Source: Caldivirga sp. (GTDB lineage: Archaea > Thermoproteota > Thermoprotei > Thermoproteales > Thermocladiaceae). From it: 64,000 nucleotides of DNA. The translations under genes and the position numbers were made by a program. Each line of letters starts with the position of its first letter. The stretch's first letter is position 1. The notes under the pieces were generated by a model, which was not told the origin of the DNA, did not search any database, and saw nothing but the letters and a program-made list of their open reading frames with translations. Location of the stretch: contig NZ_JAGDXD010000028.1 in NCBI RefSeq assembly GCF_023256255.1, positions 62,001 to 126,000 of the forward strand, written 5' to 3'. This document shows positions 17,236 to 27,319 of the stretch, in pieces.

Positions 17236-19044
17236 TTAATCACCAGTAATTATCACGAAGTCATCCCCCTTACTGCTCCTGCCCTTGAATAGTTTAATCA
17301 GTAATGCTGTAATACCTATGATTACGAGTATAAGCAGTATTGCGGCTAGGTAATTCCAGTTAATGTAATATAATACGTTAATAGACGCTGAGTTACCTAT
17401 TATTGGCACTGTATAGGAGCCGATTGCGGCATGTACTGTAACGTAATTGACGCCGATTGGAACACATATGGTGGCTGAACCATTAATGTTGAAGCTTAGG
17501 CCACCTGCATTAACGATTGCACTTATTGGTGAACCTAGAAGCCCAACTACCTTAACATTAATTACCCTTACTGGTATACTCACGTTCACGTTACTGGAAT
17601 TAACCTTAACTATTGATGAACCTACCACGGAACCATTAATCATAGCGTTAATGAGTATTGTGGACCCATACTTAACATTACTTAAGGTAACCTTAAACAC
17701 ATTATTACTGCCATTTATTAAACGCGCAGATGAATTCATGGCTAATACTACATGACCACATGCAGACGGTAATTGAGTTAACATTACGCTTAAGTTCACT
17801 GTATGGAATAGTGGAACCTTAACTATGGTTGATGATTGATTTATAGTAACCATAAGCCTATAGTAACCTGAATCGCTTATAATAACCAGGGAGTAGACCC
17901 CTGGAACTAGGCAGGTATTATTCCTTAACATAGTGTATGCCCCATGGCCCAAAAGTAGGATTGTTGCATTCACAGGGTATCCATCAATGGTCTCAACATT
18001 AATTGAATTCCCAGTTATAATATTGTTTAAGTTAACCGTAGCCTTACCGTTAGCCAATCCGAGTATAATCAGGTTGGCCACAGGCTCATTACCTATGTAT
18101 AAGGTTTCATTAGATGGAACCGTTACAGTGACACTCCCCTTACTAGCCTGGGTGGGTATTAGGAGATTACTGCACCATGGGTTCAAGGACACTGATGCCG
18201 TTGACTCAATCCAGTTAACTGATCCACTTAACTTAACTAACGATTGCCCAGGAATGAAGATAGGCACGGTGGTATCTAGCCTAGTTAATGAGCCTGCTAG
18301 GTTAATAGTGTAGTAGGCCGAGTCATTGCTTAAGATCGCTAAGCCACTCCAGGGAATGCCCACGGTGGCTGGTATTGAATAAGTCGTGTTGACTGAGTAA
18401 TACACCGTGGCGTTATTAACCCTGAAAGCTGGGTTAAATGTGTAGGATACGTAAACATACTTACTCATTACTATGGGTATACCACTGGCGTTAACAATGT
18501 ACGTACTCTTATTGACCAGGAAAGTGAATGGGGACGCAGGCTTCACAGACCCCCCAATTACGACTAACCCAACCATAGTGTATAATGGGGTCAACCCAAG
18601 GCTAACCGTATTATTAATGGTGAGGATGCCGGAGCCACTGTAGCTGCCTGTAATTACCGGTCCCTTGTAAAGGTAAAGCACTGGGGGTATCTTCATGTAG
18701 TTGGCGATAGTTACCATTAATCCATAGGTGCTTCCGCAATTAACCCAAGTGCTTATGAATTTAGGAGTGTTCAAACCCATTACTGGGGTTATTGACCCAT
18801 TACTCAGCACTAATGAGACTGATGATAAACCCAACTGTGACCTTGGGTCAATTACAAGGGTTAAATTAACAATGCCATTACAATCCAACGGTATTATTGA
18901 TGATCCATTAACAGGCAGTATTACTGGAGTTGGGGAACCATTAATGTACATCAACCCATAATTAACAATATAGTTAGGTGCAGCTACCAATACAGGCGCC
19001 ATAACCATCAACACCACTAGGAATACAATAAACTTCCTCATCAC
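17236..19044 (-). CDS. secreted surface protein with C-terminal anchor
   Basis: 602 aa. A cleavable-looking signal peptide (FIVFLVVLMVMAPVLVAAP, about 5-23) leads an exported region of about 535 residues rich in Asn, Ser, Val and Gly, followed by one membrane helix (about 563-583) and a short basic cytoplasmic tail (KLFKGRSSKGDD). Repeated beta-strand-like segments suggest Ig-like or carboxypeptidase-regulatory-like modules (for example GLLGSPISAIVNAGG). No enzyme motif is seen. Likely an S-layer-associated protein; function unknown. Confidence 0.7.
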   Translation of the reverse strand: MMRKFIVFLVVLMVMAPVLVAAPNYIVNYGLMYINGSPTPVILPVNGSSIIPLDCNGIVNLTLVIDPRSQLGLSSVSLVLSNGSITPVMGLNTPKFISTWVNCGSTYGLMVTIANYMKIPPVLYLYKGPVITGSYSGSGILTINNTVSLGLTPLYTMVGLVVIGGSVKPASPFTFLVNKSTYIVNASGIPIVMSKYVYVSYTFNPAFRVNNATVYYSVNTTYSIPATVGIPWSGLAILSNDSAYYTINLAGSLTRLDTTVPIFIPGQSLVKLSGSVNWIESTASVSLNPWCSNLLIPTQASKGSVTVTVPSNETLYIGNEPVANLIILGLANGKATVNLNNIITGNSINVETIDGYPVNATILLLGHGAYTMLRNNTCLVPGVYSLVIISDSGYYRLMVTINQSSTIVKVPLFHTVNLSVMLTQLPSACGHVVLAMNSSARLINGSNNVFKVTLSNVKYGSTILINAMINGSVVGSSIVKVNSSNVNVSIPVRVINVKVVGLLGSPISAIVNAGGLSFNINGSATICVPIGVNYVTVHAAIGSYTVPIIGNSASINVLYYINWNYLAAILLILVIIGITALLIKLFKGRSSKGDDFVIITGD

Positions 19045-19199
19045 GGGGATGTCTTTTTATCCTGAAACTATTTAACCTATTGTTTACTAATAAAGTAAGT
19101 ACCACTCATGGAGGCTTAATTACTTCACCCCCATGTGCCTTAAGGCAAAGTTAACGAACGTACCTATGGAGGTTAATCCACTAACGTGCAGTGTTCATA

Positions 19200-19412
19200 T
19201 CACTTACTGGAGGATTTTGATTGAGCAGTGGACTTAGCATGCTTTAGTTTTCTAACCCAAGCCTGCTTTTGCGGGTTCTTACCCATTTTAACCATGCTTA
19301 CGAAGCACCTCCTACTGCAGAACCGTAGGACCACTCCATCAACCCTAACGTACATTAACCCATAGCCAGGCGGTATGGGTCTTCCACAGTACGAGCAATT
19401 GTAAATCCTCAC
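19200..19412 (-). CDS. rpl24e: large-subunit ribosomal protein L24e
   Basis: 70 aa zinc-binding ribosomal protein of archaea and eukaryotes. Cys6 and Cys9 (CSYC) with Cys32 and Cys36 (CSRRC) form the treble-clef zinc site; [19 protein letters not shown] and [10 protein letters not shown] match the family. The basic tail [14 protein letters not shown] fits rRNA binding. It stands alone, not beside S28e or L7Ae as in some archaea. Confidence 0.93.
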   Translation of the reverse strand: MRIYNCSYCGRPIPPGYGLMYVRVDGVVLRFCSRRCFVSMVKMGKNPQKQAWVRKLKHAKSTAQSKSSSK

Positions 19413-19622
19413 AATCCCTCAATTCCCCTGTTCTTTTAAATTTGACGCATTAATCGCTTAGAATCACTACTTAGTGTGAACCGCGGAGTATCAGCTAATT
19501 TTATTAACCCACGTTAAGCAATGATTGACTTATGGTGGTTATTCACCTTCCTGCTTCTTCGCTTTCCCCTAAGGCTACTTTCCGCACCCACCTATGCTTA
19601 GCTTAAAAGCAGCCAAGTGGGT

Positions 19623-20153
19623 TTAAGCATGATGCAGGGTGTCTTCGTGACGGGACCGCCTGGGGTTGGTAAAACAACCCTAGTTGTTAAGGTGACTAGT
19701 AGGCTTAAGGAGGCTGGTGTTAGGGTCGTGGGCTTTTATACGTTAGAGGATAGGGAAGGGGGCGTTAGGGTTGGTTTTAGGCTGGTTAATGTTAATAATG
19801 GTGAATGGAGGTGGCTGGCTCATGTTAATAAGGTGCAGGGGCCAATGGTTGGTAAGTATCATGTTGATATTAATGCGATTGAGTGGGGCTTAACCTTACT
19901 TAACGAAGTAGGTGACCTTTACGTTATTGATGAGGTTGGCCCCATGGAGATGAAGCATCCCTCATTTCTAAGGAACATTGAGAGCATCATTAACTCAAAG
20001 CGCTTCCTCATTACTGTCCATGTTAGGATGAGTAATTGGGTTAACTCATACTTAAGCCTCAGCAAGATACTTAAGTTAAGTTATGCTAATAGAGATGCTG
20101 CGGTTAATGAGGCACTCAATTACTTAAAGGTATTACTTAATAAACCTAATTAA
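19623..20153 (+). CDS. THEP1-type nucleoside-triphosphatase
   Basis: About 176-178 aa small P-loop NTPase of the THEP1/cancer-related NTPase family, which hydrolyses a range of NTPs in vitro; its cellular role is unclear. Walker A GPPGVGKTT near residue 10, the substrate strand GFYTLEDREGGVRVGF and Walker B VIDEVGPMEM are intact. The frame can start at 19617; I prefer one of the in-frame Met codons a few residues later, just before QGVFVTGPP. It converges on the MFS gene, overlapping by 8 bases. Confidence 0.88.
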   Translation, partial: LSMMQGVFVTGPPGVGKTTLVVKVTSRLKEAGVRVVGFYTLEDREGGVRVGFRLVNVNNGEWRWLAHVNKVQGPMVGKYHVDINAIEWGLTLLNEVGDLYVIDEVGPMEMKHPSFLRNIESIINSKRFLITVHVRMSNWVNSYLSLSKILKLSYANRDAAVNEALNYLKVLLNKPN

Positions 20154-21315
20154 TTCTAGCTGAGACTGTTAAAGTTCCTTTACTTGCTGGCTTAAACTCA
20201 GGTAGCTTCAAGTATGCCACTGCTGCCCCAGCCCTAGCTGCTGCGTCAATCACTAGGAGATACTTAACAGCCTCCTCAATCCCCACCACAAGTTCAGTTA
20301 CAGTTAATGCTGCGCTACCTATGAGTGAACCAACTAATGTTCCAGTACCATAGACGGCATTGTATATTGTTATTGCGCTCTTCTTGTCCCTTGAATTATC
20401 GAAGAGGTAGGCCATGTAGGCTGTGTTTGATACTGAGTTAGTGAAGCCGGCTACTATGTTCATTATGAATAATTGGTAAACGCTAGTGCTGAAAACGTAC
20501 ATTAATGGGAACGTTACTAGAAGGAACCTGCCCAGGAACATCATTAGTCTCCTATGCTTATCCACAAGTGAACCAACCGGCCTCTGGAGGATTAACGTTG
20601 ATGTTCCGCCTACTATGCTTAGTATAGCCACTTGCTCAGTGGTCATGTTGAATACGTAGTATTGCGCAACTGGGAATATTGGCCAGGCGAAGGACCAGAC
20701 GACCGCAAATAGGAATGTTGCGCCCAGGAATCTTTCAATACCCTTAACGCTCTGCCTAAGGTTGCCTGAATCCACCCCATCATACTTAACGTTATTTAAC
20801 CTAGTCAACACCATGAAGTTGCTCATTATGAGTAGCGCAGCGGTTAAGAATACGTACCTAGCCAGGGAGTAATCACCCCTAATCACTAATCCCGCTATTA
20901 ATGTGGCCAGTAAACCACCTATTGACCCGAAGAAGCCGTACTCAGCAAGAACCCTACCCCTAGAGCCTCTACTTGCTCTCTCTAATAGTAGTGCCCACGC
21001 GTATGAGGAAACACCACCAATGGCAGCAATGAATAGGTAAGTAATAACATAGAGTATTGGATTACTGTAGGAGATGAACGCCATCAGTAACCATAAAGTA
21101 GCCAACGTTACTGTTGATAACCTAAGCAACTTAACGGGTTCACTGAGCTTCCTTAATGGTAACTGAGTTACCCCTGCAAAGAAACCGTTTGCGGATGAAA
21201 TTAAACCTAAGCCAATATTAGGTACCCCACTGGCGACTGCCAGGAAACCCATGAACGGTTGTGTTAAACCATTGGCTAGGTTCTGAATTAGCACGTATAA
21301 TCTCAGCTTATCCAC
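20146..21315 (-). CDS. major facilitator superfamily transporter
   Basis: 389 aa with about twelve hydrophobic helices. The loop between the two halves and GGTSTLILQRPVGSLVDKHRR after helix 8 resemble the MFS 2-3 loop motif, as does the basic ASRGSRGRVLAEYGFFGSIGG region. Substrate unknown; drug, sugar and organic-acid exporters all share these features. No linked gene suggests a substrate; the divergent neighbour across 280 bases is glucokinase. Confidence 0.8.
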   Translation of the reverse strand: MDKLRLYVLIQNLANGLTQPFMGFLAVASGVPNIGLGLISSANGFFAGVTQLPLRKLSEPVKLLRLSTVTLATLWLLMAFISYSNPILYVITYLFIAAIGGVSSYAWALLLERASRGSRGRVLAEYGFFGSIGGLLATLIAGLVIRGDYSLARYVFLTAALLIMSNFMVLTRLNNVKYDGVDSGNLRQSVKGIERFLGATFLFAVVWSFAWPIFPVAQYYVFNMTTEQVAILSIVGGTSTLILQRPVGSLVDKHRRLMMFLGRFLLVTFPLMYVFSTSVYQLFIMNIVAGFTNSVSNTAYMAYLFDNSRDKKSAITIYNAVYGTGTLVGSLIGSAALTVTELVVGIEEAVKYLLVIDAAARAGAAVAYLKLPEFKPASKGTLTVSARIN

Positions 21316-21568
21316 AAATAAACCACACTGACCATTGAATATTTAAATCTATCCTCTCAACAGGTTAATGATGCGCTTTGACATTTATATTTCCAAATTC
21401 GTAATCTACTCATCACTTAAATAATCATGCCTAGGCTTTACTCACTTAATTGGAAAGACTTAAGGGCACTTTCAATAAAAGTATGAACCCAGGCATTGAA
21501 GTCTTATGCGGGAAGCAACTATGAAAAGGGTCATGAGGCGAAACATGAAGAAAACTTTTAGTTAATGC

Positions 21569-21578
21569 TTTAAAAAAT
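21569..21578 (+). promoter_or_regulatory. TATA box of the glucokinase gene
   Basis: A TTTAAAAAAT-like box centred near 21574 predicts a start of transcription around 21600, which favours ATG 21608 over the upstream GTG at 21596. Confidence 0.45.
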
Positions 21579-21607
21579 CCTAGGCATAAACTACGGTGAA
21601 GGTGAAT

Positions 21608-22609
21608 ATGGTGCAGTACTACTTAGGCGTAGACGTGGGTGCAAGCTTCATTAGGATAGGCGTGGTTGGGTTAAACGGTGAGATTATTGATAAGGTTAAG
21701 GTCCCCATGCCCCAGGAAGGTGATGAAGACACTGTTGCTAACATAATAATTAAGGGAGCTAAGGAGAATTTAGGCAAGTACCTATCCTCAGTTTCAGCAG
21801 TGGGGATAGGGTCAATAGGTCCCCTTGACCTGAAGGCTGGTAACGTTCTAATAGCCCCTAATTTAAGGTGGAGGGTTAAGAGGTTTAGGCTCTATGCCCC
21901 ATTGAGGAGGGGGCTTGGGTTACCTGTAGTAATAGGTAATGATGCCATGGCGTCAGTCTGGGGTGAGTACCTATTCGGCCAGGGGGTTGGGAGGAATAAC
22001 GTAGTTTACATAACCTTATCCACAGGTATAGGAATGGGTGTTGTGGTTGATGGGCACCTCCTAGTGGGTAAGGATGGTAACGCTCATGAAATGGGCCATG
22101 CCGTTGTTGATATTGAGTCAGATCTGCAGTGCGGCTGCGGGGGCTATGGGCACTTGGAGGCTATTGCTGGTGGTGGTAATATACCTAGGAGCGCCCGGTG
22201 GTACCTTGAGAAGAGGTATAGGGGACAGGTGAGTGAATTAGCTTTAAAGGTTAAGGAAGGTAGGGCCACTACTCCAGACTTATTTAATGGATTCAAGAAT
22301 GGTGATCCATTTGCGCTGGAGTTCATTGACTATGTACTTAAGGCTATTGCGGCTGGGGTGGCTAACACAATAAATGCCTATGACCCTGAAGTAGTGATAC
22401 TGGGTGGTAGTGTCTTCCTTAATAATGTGGATGTGATAATGGATGGGTTAAACAGGTACGTTAAGAGGTATGTTGCTAATAGGATGCCTGAAATAACGGG
22501 CACGCGCTTCGGGGATGACATAGGAATAATCGGCGCCGCGGCGTTAGCCTTAAGGGTACCTGAATCACTTAAACCATTCATTGAGTTGCAGGAAAAGGAA
22601 CTGCATTAG
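21608..22609 (+). CDS. ROK-family glucokinase/hexokinase
   Basis: About 333 aa. ATP-binding DVGASFIRIGVVG near the N-terminus, sugar-binding GNDAMASVWGEYLFG, and the ROK zinc signature CGCGGYGHLEAIAGG preceded by HEMGH are all present. ROK hexokinases phosphorylate glucose in Thermoproteales. With the KDG kinase at 27320-28288 it fits sugar breakdown through the branched Entner-Doudoroff and modified glycolytic routes. The start is set at ATG 21608 (VQYYLGVDVG) because family members begin right before the ATP loop and the TATA spacing fits. N-acetylhexosamine or other hexose substrates remain possible. Confidence 0.88.
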   Translation: MVQYYLGVDVGASFIRIGVVGLNGEIIDKVKVPMPQEGDEDTVANIIIKGAKENLGKYLSSVSAVGIGSIGPLDLKAGNVLIAPNLRWRVKRFRLYAPLRRGLGLPVVIGNDAMASVWGEYLFGQGVGRNNVVYITLSTGIGMGVVVDGHLLVGKDGNAHEMGHAVVDIESDLQCGCGGYGHLEAIAGGGNIPRSARWYLEKRYRGQVSELALKVKEGRATTPDLFNGFKNGDPFALEFIDYVLKAIAAGVANTINAYDPEVVILGGSVFLNNVDVIMDGLNRYVKRYVANRMPEITGTRFGDDIGIIGAAALALRVPESLKPFIELQEKELH

Positions 22610-22615
22610 GCTTGG

Positions 22616-22882
22616 TCACAGTAGTCCTAGGTTGGTTAATAGTTCAATGGCGTTGTTTTCGCTTGATAATCTTACGTAAGCCTTCTTCTCCCCCTCCATT
22701 GTTATCAGAGTCCTAACGTTAATGACTTTAACCTTATACGCCTTCTCCACGTAATCCCTGATCACCTTCTTATTAACGCTCCTAGGCACTACAACGGTTA
22801 ACGTATTCTCCTTCTCAGCCAGCCTAATAGCCTTCTCAGTTAGAATGAACCTAGTGATGATTGGTTGACTGGACATGCTCAC
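22616..22882 (-). CDS. rpl23: large-subunit ribosomal protein L23
   Basis: 88 aa protein near the ribosomal exit tunnel and a docking site for SRP. IIRFILTEKAI-like start, KENTLTVVVPRSVNKK and KVINVRTLITMEGEKKAYVRL match archaeal L23. It overlaps L4 by 4 bases in the order L3-L4-L23. The genes that usually follow (L2, S19 and so on) are absent; the convergent glucokinase comes next, so the S10-type cluster is broken here. Confidence 0.95.
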   Translation of the reverse strand: MSMSSQPIITRFILTEKAIRLAEKENTLTVVVPRSVNKKVIRDYVEKAYKVKVINVRTLITMEGEKKAYVRLSSENNAIELLTNLGLL

Positions 22883-23715
22883 TCACCTACATTGAAAAGC
22901 TTCCCACTGCTTAACTTCTCAATAGCCCCCTGAGTCCATAATGTTAATCTACCCGGCACACCGCCAGGCGCTAGGTGGAGTACACTTAGGTTGTCTACGT
23001 AAACCACGTCGACTCCAGCCATATTCCTAACTGCCTTAATCACTGGTGCATCCTTCCTGGAAACAACCACTAACACACTCTTAGGCTCCTTATACCTCCT
23101 ACCCCTCATCTTACCCCTCCCAGCCCTAATCCTCACGTTACGTTGAGCCCTAAGTACATCACTCCATAGTCCAAGAGCCTTGAAGACGGCCTTAACATCA
23201 CTAGCCTTACTAATTCCCTCAAAATCATTAACCACAACCAGCGGTATTGCCTTAACATCCCCAACTAAGTGCCCCCTCGCTATTACGAGTTCCTTAACGG
23301 CTGTGGCTGCTATTGCTGACCTAATTGCAAGTATCCTCTCCTTCCTATTAATCCTCTCCCGCAGCCTCTTCTCAACCTTAGGTGGATGCGCCCTCCTGCC
23401 CTTAACCACGTTGGGTGCGATCCTGGCCCTTGGCCACATGTTACCCTTAATCCTAGGAACCCTAGCTATACCTAGGCCCGTACCGAAGCTTACAGCAGAT
23501 GTCCTTAACCCAGCCTCCTTATCGGTGCCCTTTGGTTGAAGCCTAGCCGTTAATGCACTCAACACTGCCCTTCTAATTAAGTCAAACCTTATTGGGGTCT
23601 TAAAATGCTCAGGTAGGTTTACCTCACCTACAGCTTCACCGTTTAGGTTCAGTAATTTAGCGTTGGCCGGGACCTCGTACTTGTTCTTAAGTAATGGGGA
23701 TAAGTCAATGCTCAC
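22879..23715 (-). CDS. rpl4: large-subunit ribosomal protein L4
   Basis: 278 aa archaeal/eukaryotic-type L4 (L4e), lining the exit tunnel. The rRNA-binding loop PRIKGNMWPRARIAPNVVKG is present, followed by GRRAHPP and the globular core with KAVFKALGLWSDV and GRGKMRGRRYK. Length is typical. It starts one base after L3 ends and overlaps L23, so the three are one operon. Confidence 0.96.
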   Translation of the reverse strand: MSIDLSPLLKNKYEVPANAKLLNLNGEAVGEVNLPEHFKTPIRFDLIRRAVLSALTARLQPKGTDKEAGLRTSAVSFGTGLGIARVPRIKGNMWPRARIAPNVVKGRRAHPPKVEKRLRERINRKERILAIRSAIAATAVKELVIARGHLVGDVKAIPLVVVNDFEGISKASDVKAVFKALGLWSDVLRAQRNVRIRAGRGKMRGRRYKEPKSVLVVVSRKDAPVIKAVRNMAGVDVVYVDNLSVLHLAPGGVPGRLTLWTQGAIEKLSSGKLFNVGE

Positions 23716-23716
23716 T

Positions 23717-24760
23717 TCAACTCACCCCACTTACACCCATTGTGCTTACCCAAGTTACGCTTGGGGCTTGAATCTGCCTAAGATCATAGTTGAACGGTGG
23801 CCTAATTGGGTATCTGAAAGCAATAAGCCTCTTAACAACGCCTGGTGTTGAACCCTCAATGAGCACGTAGCCACTTCTTATTATGCCGTAATGCTTAAAC
23901 CCACCCTTAGGCGTCACCTCAGCACCATTATCGCTTATCTTAAGTATCCTCTTATTATACTCAGTGCGCCTATGGAACCCCATTTGCCCCATCCTCGGTT
24001 GAGTATACATTACCGCAGGCTTAGGCCCAACTGTACCAGTCCTTCTTGAACCCTTCCTATGCTTATGCCACCTGGGCAACTCCTTAACGCCAAACCTCTT
24101 AATTACACCCTGGGTCCCCTTACCTTTAGTAACCCCTATGACATCCACTAGTTGACCAGGCTTAAAGACATCAGTGGGCTTAACCTCCTTACCTAATAAC
24201 CCTGAAGCGTACTTAAACTGCTCATCAATGGTTGGTACACCACCAACTGGTATTTCAAGAACCTCAGGGGTCTTCTTACCTACACCAGCCTTATAGGGTT
24301 GGGTCATTGCAATAACCTTAATGTAACTTACCGAGTCAAGTAGACCCTGCAGGTCAGTAAGCGCCTTATCCGTATTAAACTTCTCAGGTAATGTAGGTAT
24401 CCTCCTCGTAATATACTTCTTAACTTCATCAGTAACGCTAACCCAGGCTTCCCCAACGCTCACTAACTCTGACTTAAGTGGGTTAACTGCGTAGGCTCTT
24501 AAACCAACTACGTAAAGTGGAGGAGTCTCAACTACTGTAACTGCTTTAATAAGTTCCTTACCGAAGAATGGGCTTGTCTTTCTATCATCAACCACAGTAA
24601 CGTGAACCATACCGGCCTTATAACCAACGAAACCCAGGAGGGTGGGTTTACCTAAGTTAACTATAGGCCAATTGCGTATTCTAGGCACTATATCACTGGC
24701 CCTCTTCCTAGGGTAGTAGGCCATGGATCCTCTCCTAGGCCTATGAATCTTCAACCCCAC
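23717..24760 (-). CDS. rpl3: large-subunit ribosomal protein L3
   Basis: 347 aa. The basic N-terminus HRPRRGSMAYYPRKRASDI is diagnostic of archaeal L3; so are GVTKGKGTQGVIKRFG, HRKGSRRTGTVG and MGFHRRTEYNK around the peptidyl-transferase-centre loop. It is the first gene of the L3-L4-L23 operon and diverges from hel308. Start at 24760 agrees with the conserved N-terminus. Confidence 0.97.
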   Translation of the reverse strand: MGLKIHRPRRGSMAYYPRKRASDIVPRIRNWPIVNLGKPTLLGFVGYKAGMVHVTVVDDRKTSPFFGKELIKAVTVVETPPLYVVGLRAYAVNPLKSELVSVGEAWVSVTDEVKKYITRRIPTLPEKFNTDKALTDLQGLLDSVSYIKVIAMTQPYKAGVGKKTPEVLEIPVGGVPTIDEQFKYASGLLGKEVKPTDVFKPGQLVDVIGVTKGKGTQGVIKRFGVKELPRWHKHRKGSRRTGTVGPKPAVMYTQPRMGQMGFHRRTEYNKRILKISDNGAEVTPKGGFKHYGIIRSGYVLIEGSTPGVVKRLIAFRYPIRPPFNYDLRQIQAPSVTWVSTMGVSGVS

Positions 24761-24821
24761 TATAAGACACCTTAGCAGTGGGTTAATGAATGAGGCCTTT
24801 TTAAGCTTTCTAGATGATGAC

Positions 24822-24844
24822 TGACGGGGCGCGTTTAGCCGTCA
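24822..24844. other. small hairpin in the rpl3/hel308 divergent spacer
   Basis: TGACGG (24822-24827) pairs with CCGTCA (24839-24844) across an 11-base loop. It lies between the two divergent promoters. It could be an operator or incidental. Confidence 0.25.
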
Positions 24845-24927
24845 AGGCCCTTCCCTTAGCTTAAAGCTTAAACTTTAAGTCACCTATAATGATAAGAAAT
24901 ATTAAGCAATAGGATGCAACCCCCTTA

Positions 24928-27198
24928 GTGAACATTGAGGAGCTACCGCTGCCAAGCGTGCTTAGGGACTTCCTAATTAGTAAGAGGGGCATTAGAACAT
25001 TATACCCACCCCAGGAGGAGGCTATTAAGGCTGGCTTACTGAATGGTGAAAATGTACTAATGGTTTCAGCCACAGCCTCAGGTAAGACACTACTAGCTGA
25101 GGTAGCGGCTATAAACAATATCTTAGTTAATGATAAGAAGACGCTTGTGGCAGTTCCCTTAAAGGCATTAGCCTTCGAGAAGCTAAGTGACTTCAACACG
25201 TACAGTGAATTAGGCATTAGGGTGGCTGCATCAACAGGTGACTATAATAGTGAGGATAAGTGGTTAGGCTCTTATGACATAGTAGTAACCACCTATGAGA
25301 AACTTGATAGTCTGCTTAGGCTTAAGCCGAGCTGGATATGGGAAGTTGGGCAACTCATCATTGATGAAATACACTTCATTAATGATGATGAAAGAGGACC
25401 AATCATAGAGTCGATTGTAGCTAAGTTAAGGATGCTTAACCTTAACCCACAGATTATTGGGTTAAGTGCAACAATAGGTAATCCTGAAGAATTGGCTAAT
25501 TGGCTTAACGCTAAGCTCGTTAAGTCAAACTGGAGGCCAGTCAGCCTGAGGGAGGGCGTCTACCATAAGGGCGTAATAACCTACGTTAATGACGGCGAAA
25601 GGCGGATTAGTGGGCAGGGTGATTCACTGGTAAACCTAACGGTGGATACGCTGAACGATGGTGGGCAAGTACTCGTGTTCTCATCGTCAAGGCAGGGCGC
25701 AGTGAAGATAGCTAGGAAGCTAGCTGAATACGTATGCTCATCCCCAGTTAGGTACATTGACCCCACTGAGGCAAATGAATTAGCTGAGGAGGTTAAGGAG
25801 GCTTCCTCATCAAGGATACTTGCCGAGGAATTAACAAGCCTAATAAGGTGCGGCGTATCCTTTCACCACGCAGGTCTTGAATTAGAGGTTAGGAGAATAA
25901 TTGAGGAGGGATTTAGGAGAGGCGTATTAAGGGTTTTAGCCTCCACAACAACCCTAGCCGCTGGGGTTAATCTACCTGCACGTAGGGTTATTATTAATGA
26001 GTATAGGCGTTATGAACCAGGCTTCGGCTTCATTGAGATACCTGTAATGGAGTATAAGCAGATGGCTGGTAGGGCAGGTAGACCAGGCCTTGACCCCTAT
26101 GGTGAAGCAATAATAGTGGTTTCAAGTAAGGATGAGGTGGATTACGTCATTGACAAGTACATTAAGTCCCCGCCTGAGTACGTTAAGTCAAACTTCATGA
26201 ACACCACTTCACTCAAATTCCACATTCTATCCGCTGTGGCAAGCCAATATGCTGATACAATTAATGAATTGGTTACGTTCATTTCAAACACGTTCGCTGG
26301 ATTCCAGGGTAGATTATCATCAGTAATCCAGGCTAATTCAATTAGGAGGATGATTAGTAGGATTATTGATGAACTAGTGGATTACGGCTTCATCATTAAG
26401 AATGGGGATAAGCTTGAGGCCACTGAGGTTGGTGCAGTGGTGAATAGGATGTACCTTGACCCGGATACGGCTCATGTCTTCATAATGGGTTTAAACAGCC
26501 TTAACAATGAGGCTGACTTAAACGCTTATTCACTAATGCTTGTCGTTAAGTCACCTAAGATACCTAAGGTTAAGGTGAGGAAGAATGAGGTTGATGACTT
26601 GGCTCAACAGGTAGTCTCAATGTGGCCCTCAATACCGCTTAAACCCAGTGATGAGGATGAGTTACTTAATTACCCCGAGGACTACGAGGACCTCCTCTCA
26701 GAGTTTAAAACAGCCATGGCGCTCCTTGAGTGGATTAACGAAGGCAGTGAGGACCAGGTAATGAAGACTTATGATGTGCAACCAGGGGACTTAAGGGTTC
26801 TCTCAGATCAGGCTGAGTGGCTGATAGGTGCACTTCAGGAATTAGCCAAGACACTAGGGTTAAGTAGTAGTATTGTGAACGGGTTAAGGACACTTAGGTA
26901 TAGGGTTAAGTACGGTGTTAATGATGAATTACTGGAATTAGTCGTTAACCTTGAGGGTGTGGGTAGGGTTAGGGCTAGGGCTCTCTATAACGCTGGCTAT
27001 AGGACGATAGAGGACTTAGCTAAGGCAACCGTAAGTGACTTAACCAAGATACGTGGAATAGGGGATAAGATTGCAGTATCAATACTGGAGCAAGCCCGCC
27101 AGTTAGTTAAGGATGGTAGGGTAGTTAAATTTAATGAAACCATGGTTAAGGGAAGAACTAGGCGCAGTGGGGGTGGTTTACTTGATCACCTGTACTAA
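24928..27198 (+). CDS. hel308: Hel308-type DNA helicase
   Basis: 756 aa superfamily 2 helicase that unwinds lagging-strand and fork DNA in archaea. The Q-like YPPQEEAI, motif I SATASGKTLLAE, motif II DEIHFI, motif III GLSATIGNPEELANWL, motif V TTTLAAGVNLPAR and motif VI QMAGRAGRPGLD are all present. Winged-helix and ratchet domains follow, and tandem helix-hairpin-helix motifs (VGRVRARALYNAGY, IRGIGDKIAVSILE) end the protein. Length is somewhat above the 690-720 usual. GTG start; the N-terminal EELPLPSVLRDFL fits. Confidence 0.94.
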   Translation: MNIEELPLPSVLRDFLISKRGIRTLYPPQEEAIKAGLLNGENVLMVSATASGKTLLAEVAAINNILVNDKKTLVAVPLKALAFEKLSDFNTYSELGIRVAASTGDYNSEDKWLGSYDIVVTTYEKLDSLLRLKPSWIWEVGQLIIDEIHFINDDERGPIIESIVAKLRMLNLNPQIIGLSATIGNPEELANWLNAKLVKSNWRPVSLREGVYHKGVITYVNDGERRISGQGDSLVNLTVDTLNDGGQVLVFSSSRQGAVKIARKLAEYVCSSPVRYIDPTEANELAEEVKEASSSRILAEELTSLIRCGVSFHHAGLELEVRRIIEEGFRRGVLRVLASTTTLAAGVNLPARRVIINEYRRYEPGFGFIEIPVMEYKQMAGRAGRPGLDPYGEAIIVVSSKDEVDYVIDKYIKSPPEYVKSNFMNTTSLKFHILSAVASQYADTINELVTFISNTFAGFQGRLSSVIQANSIRRMISRIIDELVDYGFIIKNGDKLEATEVGAVVNRMYLDPDTAHVFIMGLNSLNNEADLNAYSLMLVVKSPKIPKVKVRKNEVDDLAQQVVSMWPSIPLKPSDEDELLNYPEDYEDLLSEFKTAMALLEWINEGSEDQVMKTYDVQPGDLRVLSDQAEWLIGALQELAKTLGLSSSIVNGLRTLRYRVKYGVNDELLELVVNLEGVGRVRARALYNAGYRTIEDLAKATVSDLTKIRGIGDKIAVSILEQARQLVKDGRVVKFNETMVKGRTRRSGGGLLDHLY

Positions 27199-27319
27199 CC
27201 CGCATTCCACGTCATACAGTTCCATTAAGGTTCACATCATTAAGTTGACGGCAATATTCAATTTTACCACTTGAGAGGCATAAGTAGGGGAAAAGCAGGC
27301 TTCCAACTATTGAGGTGGT

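Noticed and set aside
21427-21590. inverted ATGCCTAGG/CCTAGGCAT pair about 155 bases apart upstream of glucokinase
   Set aside because: Nine-base arms that far apart are likely chance given how common CCTAGG is here.
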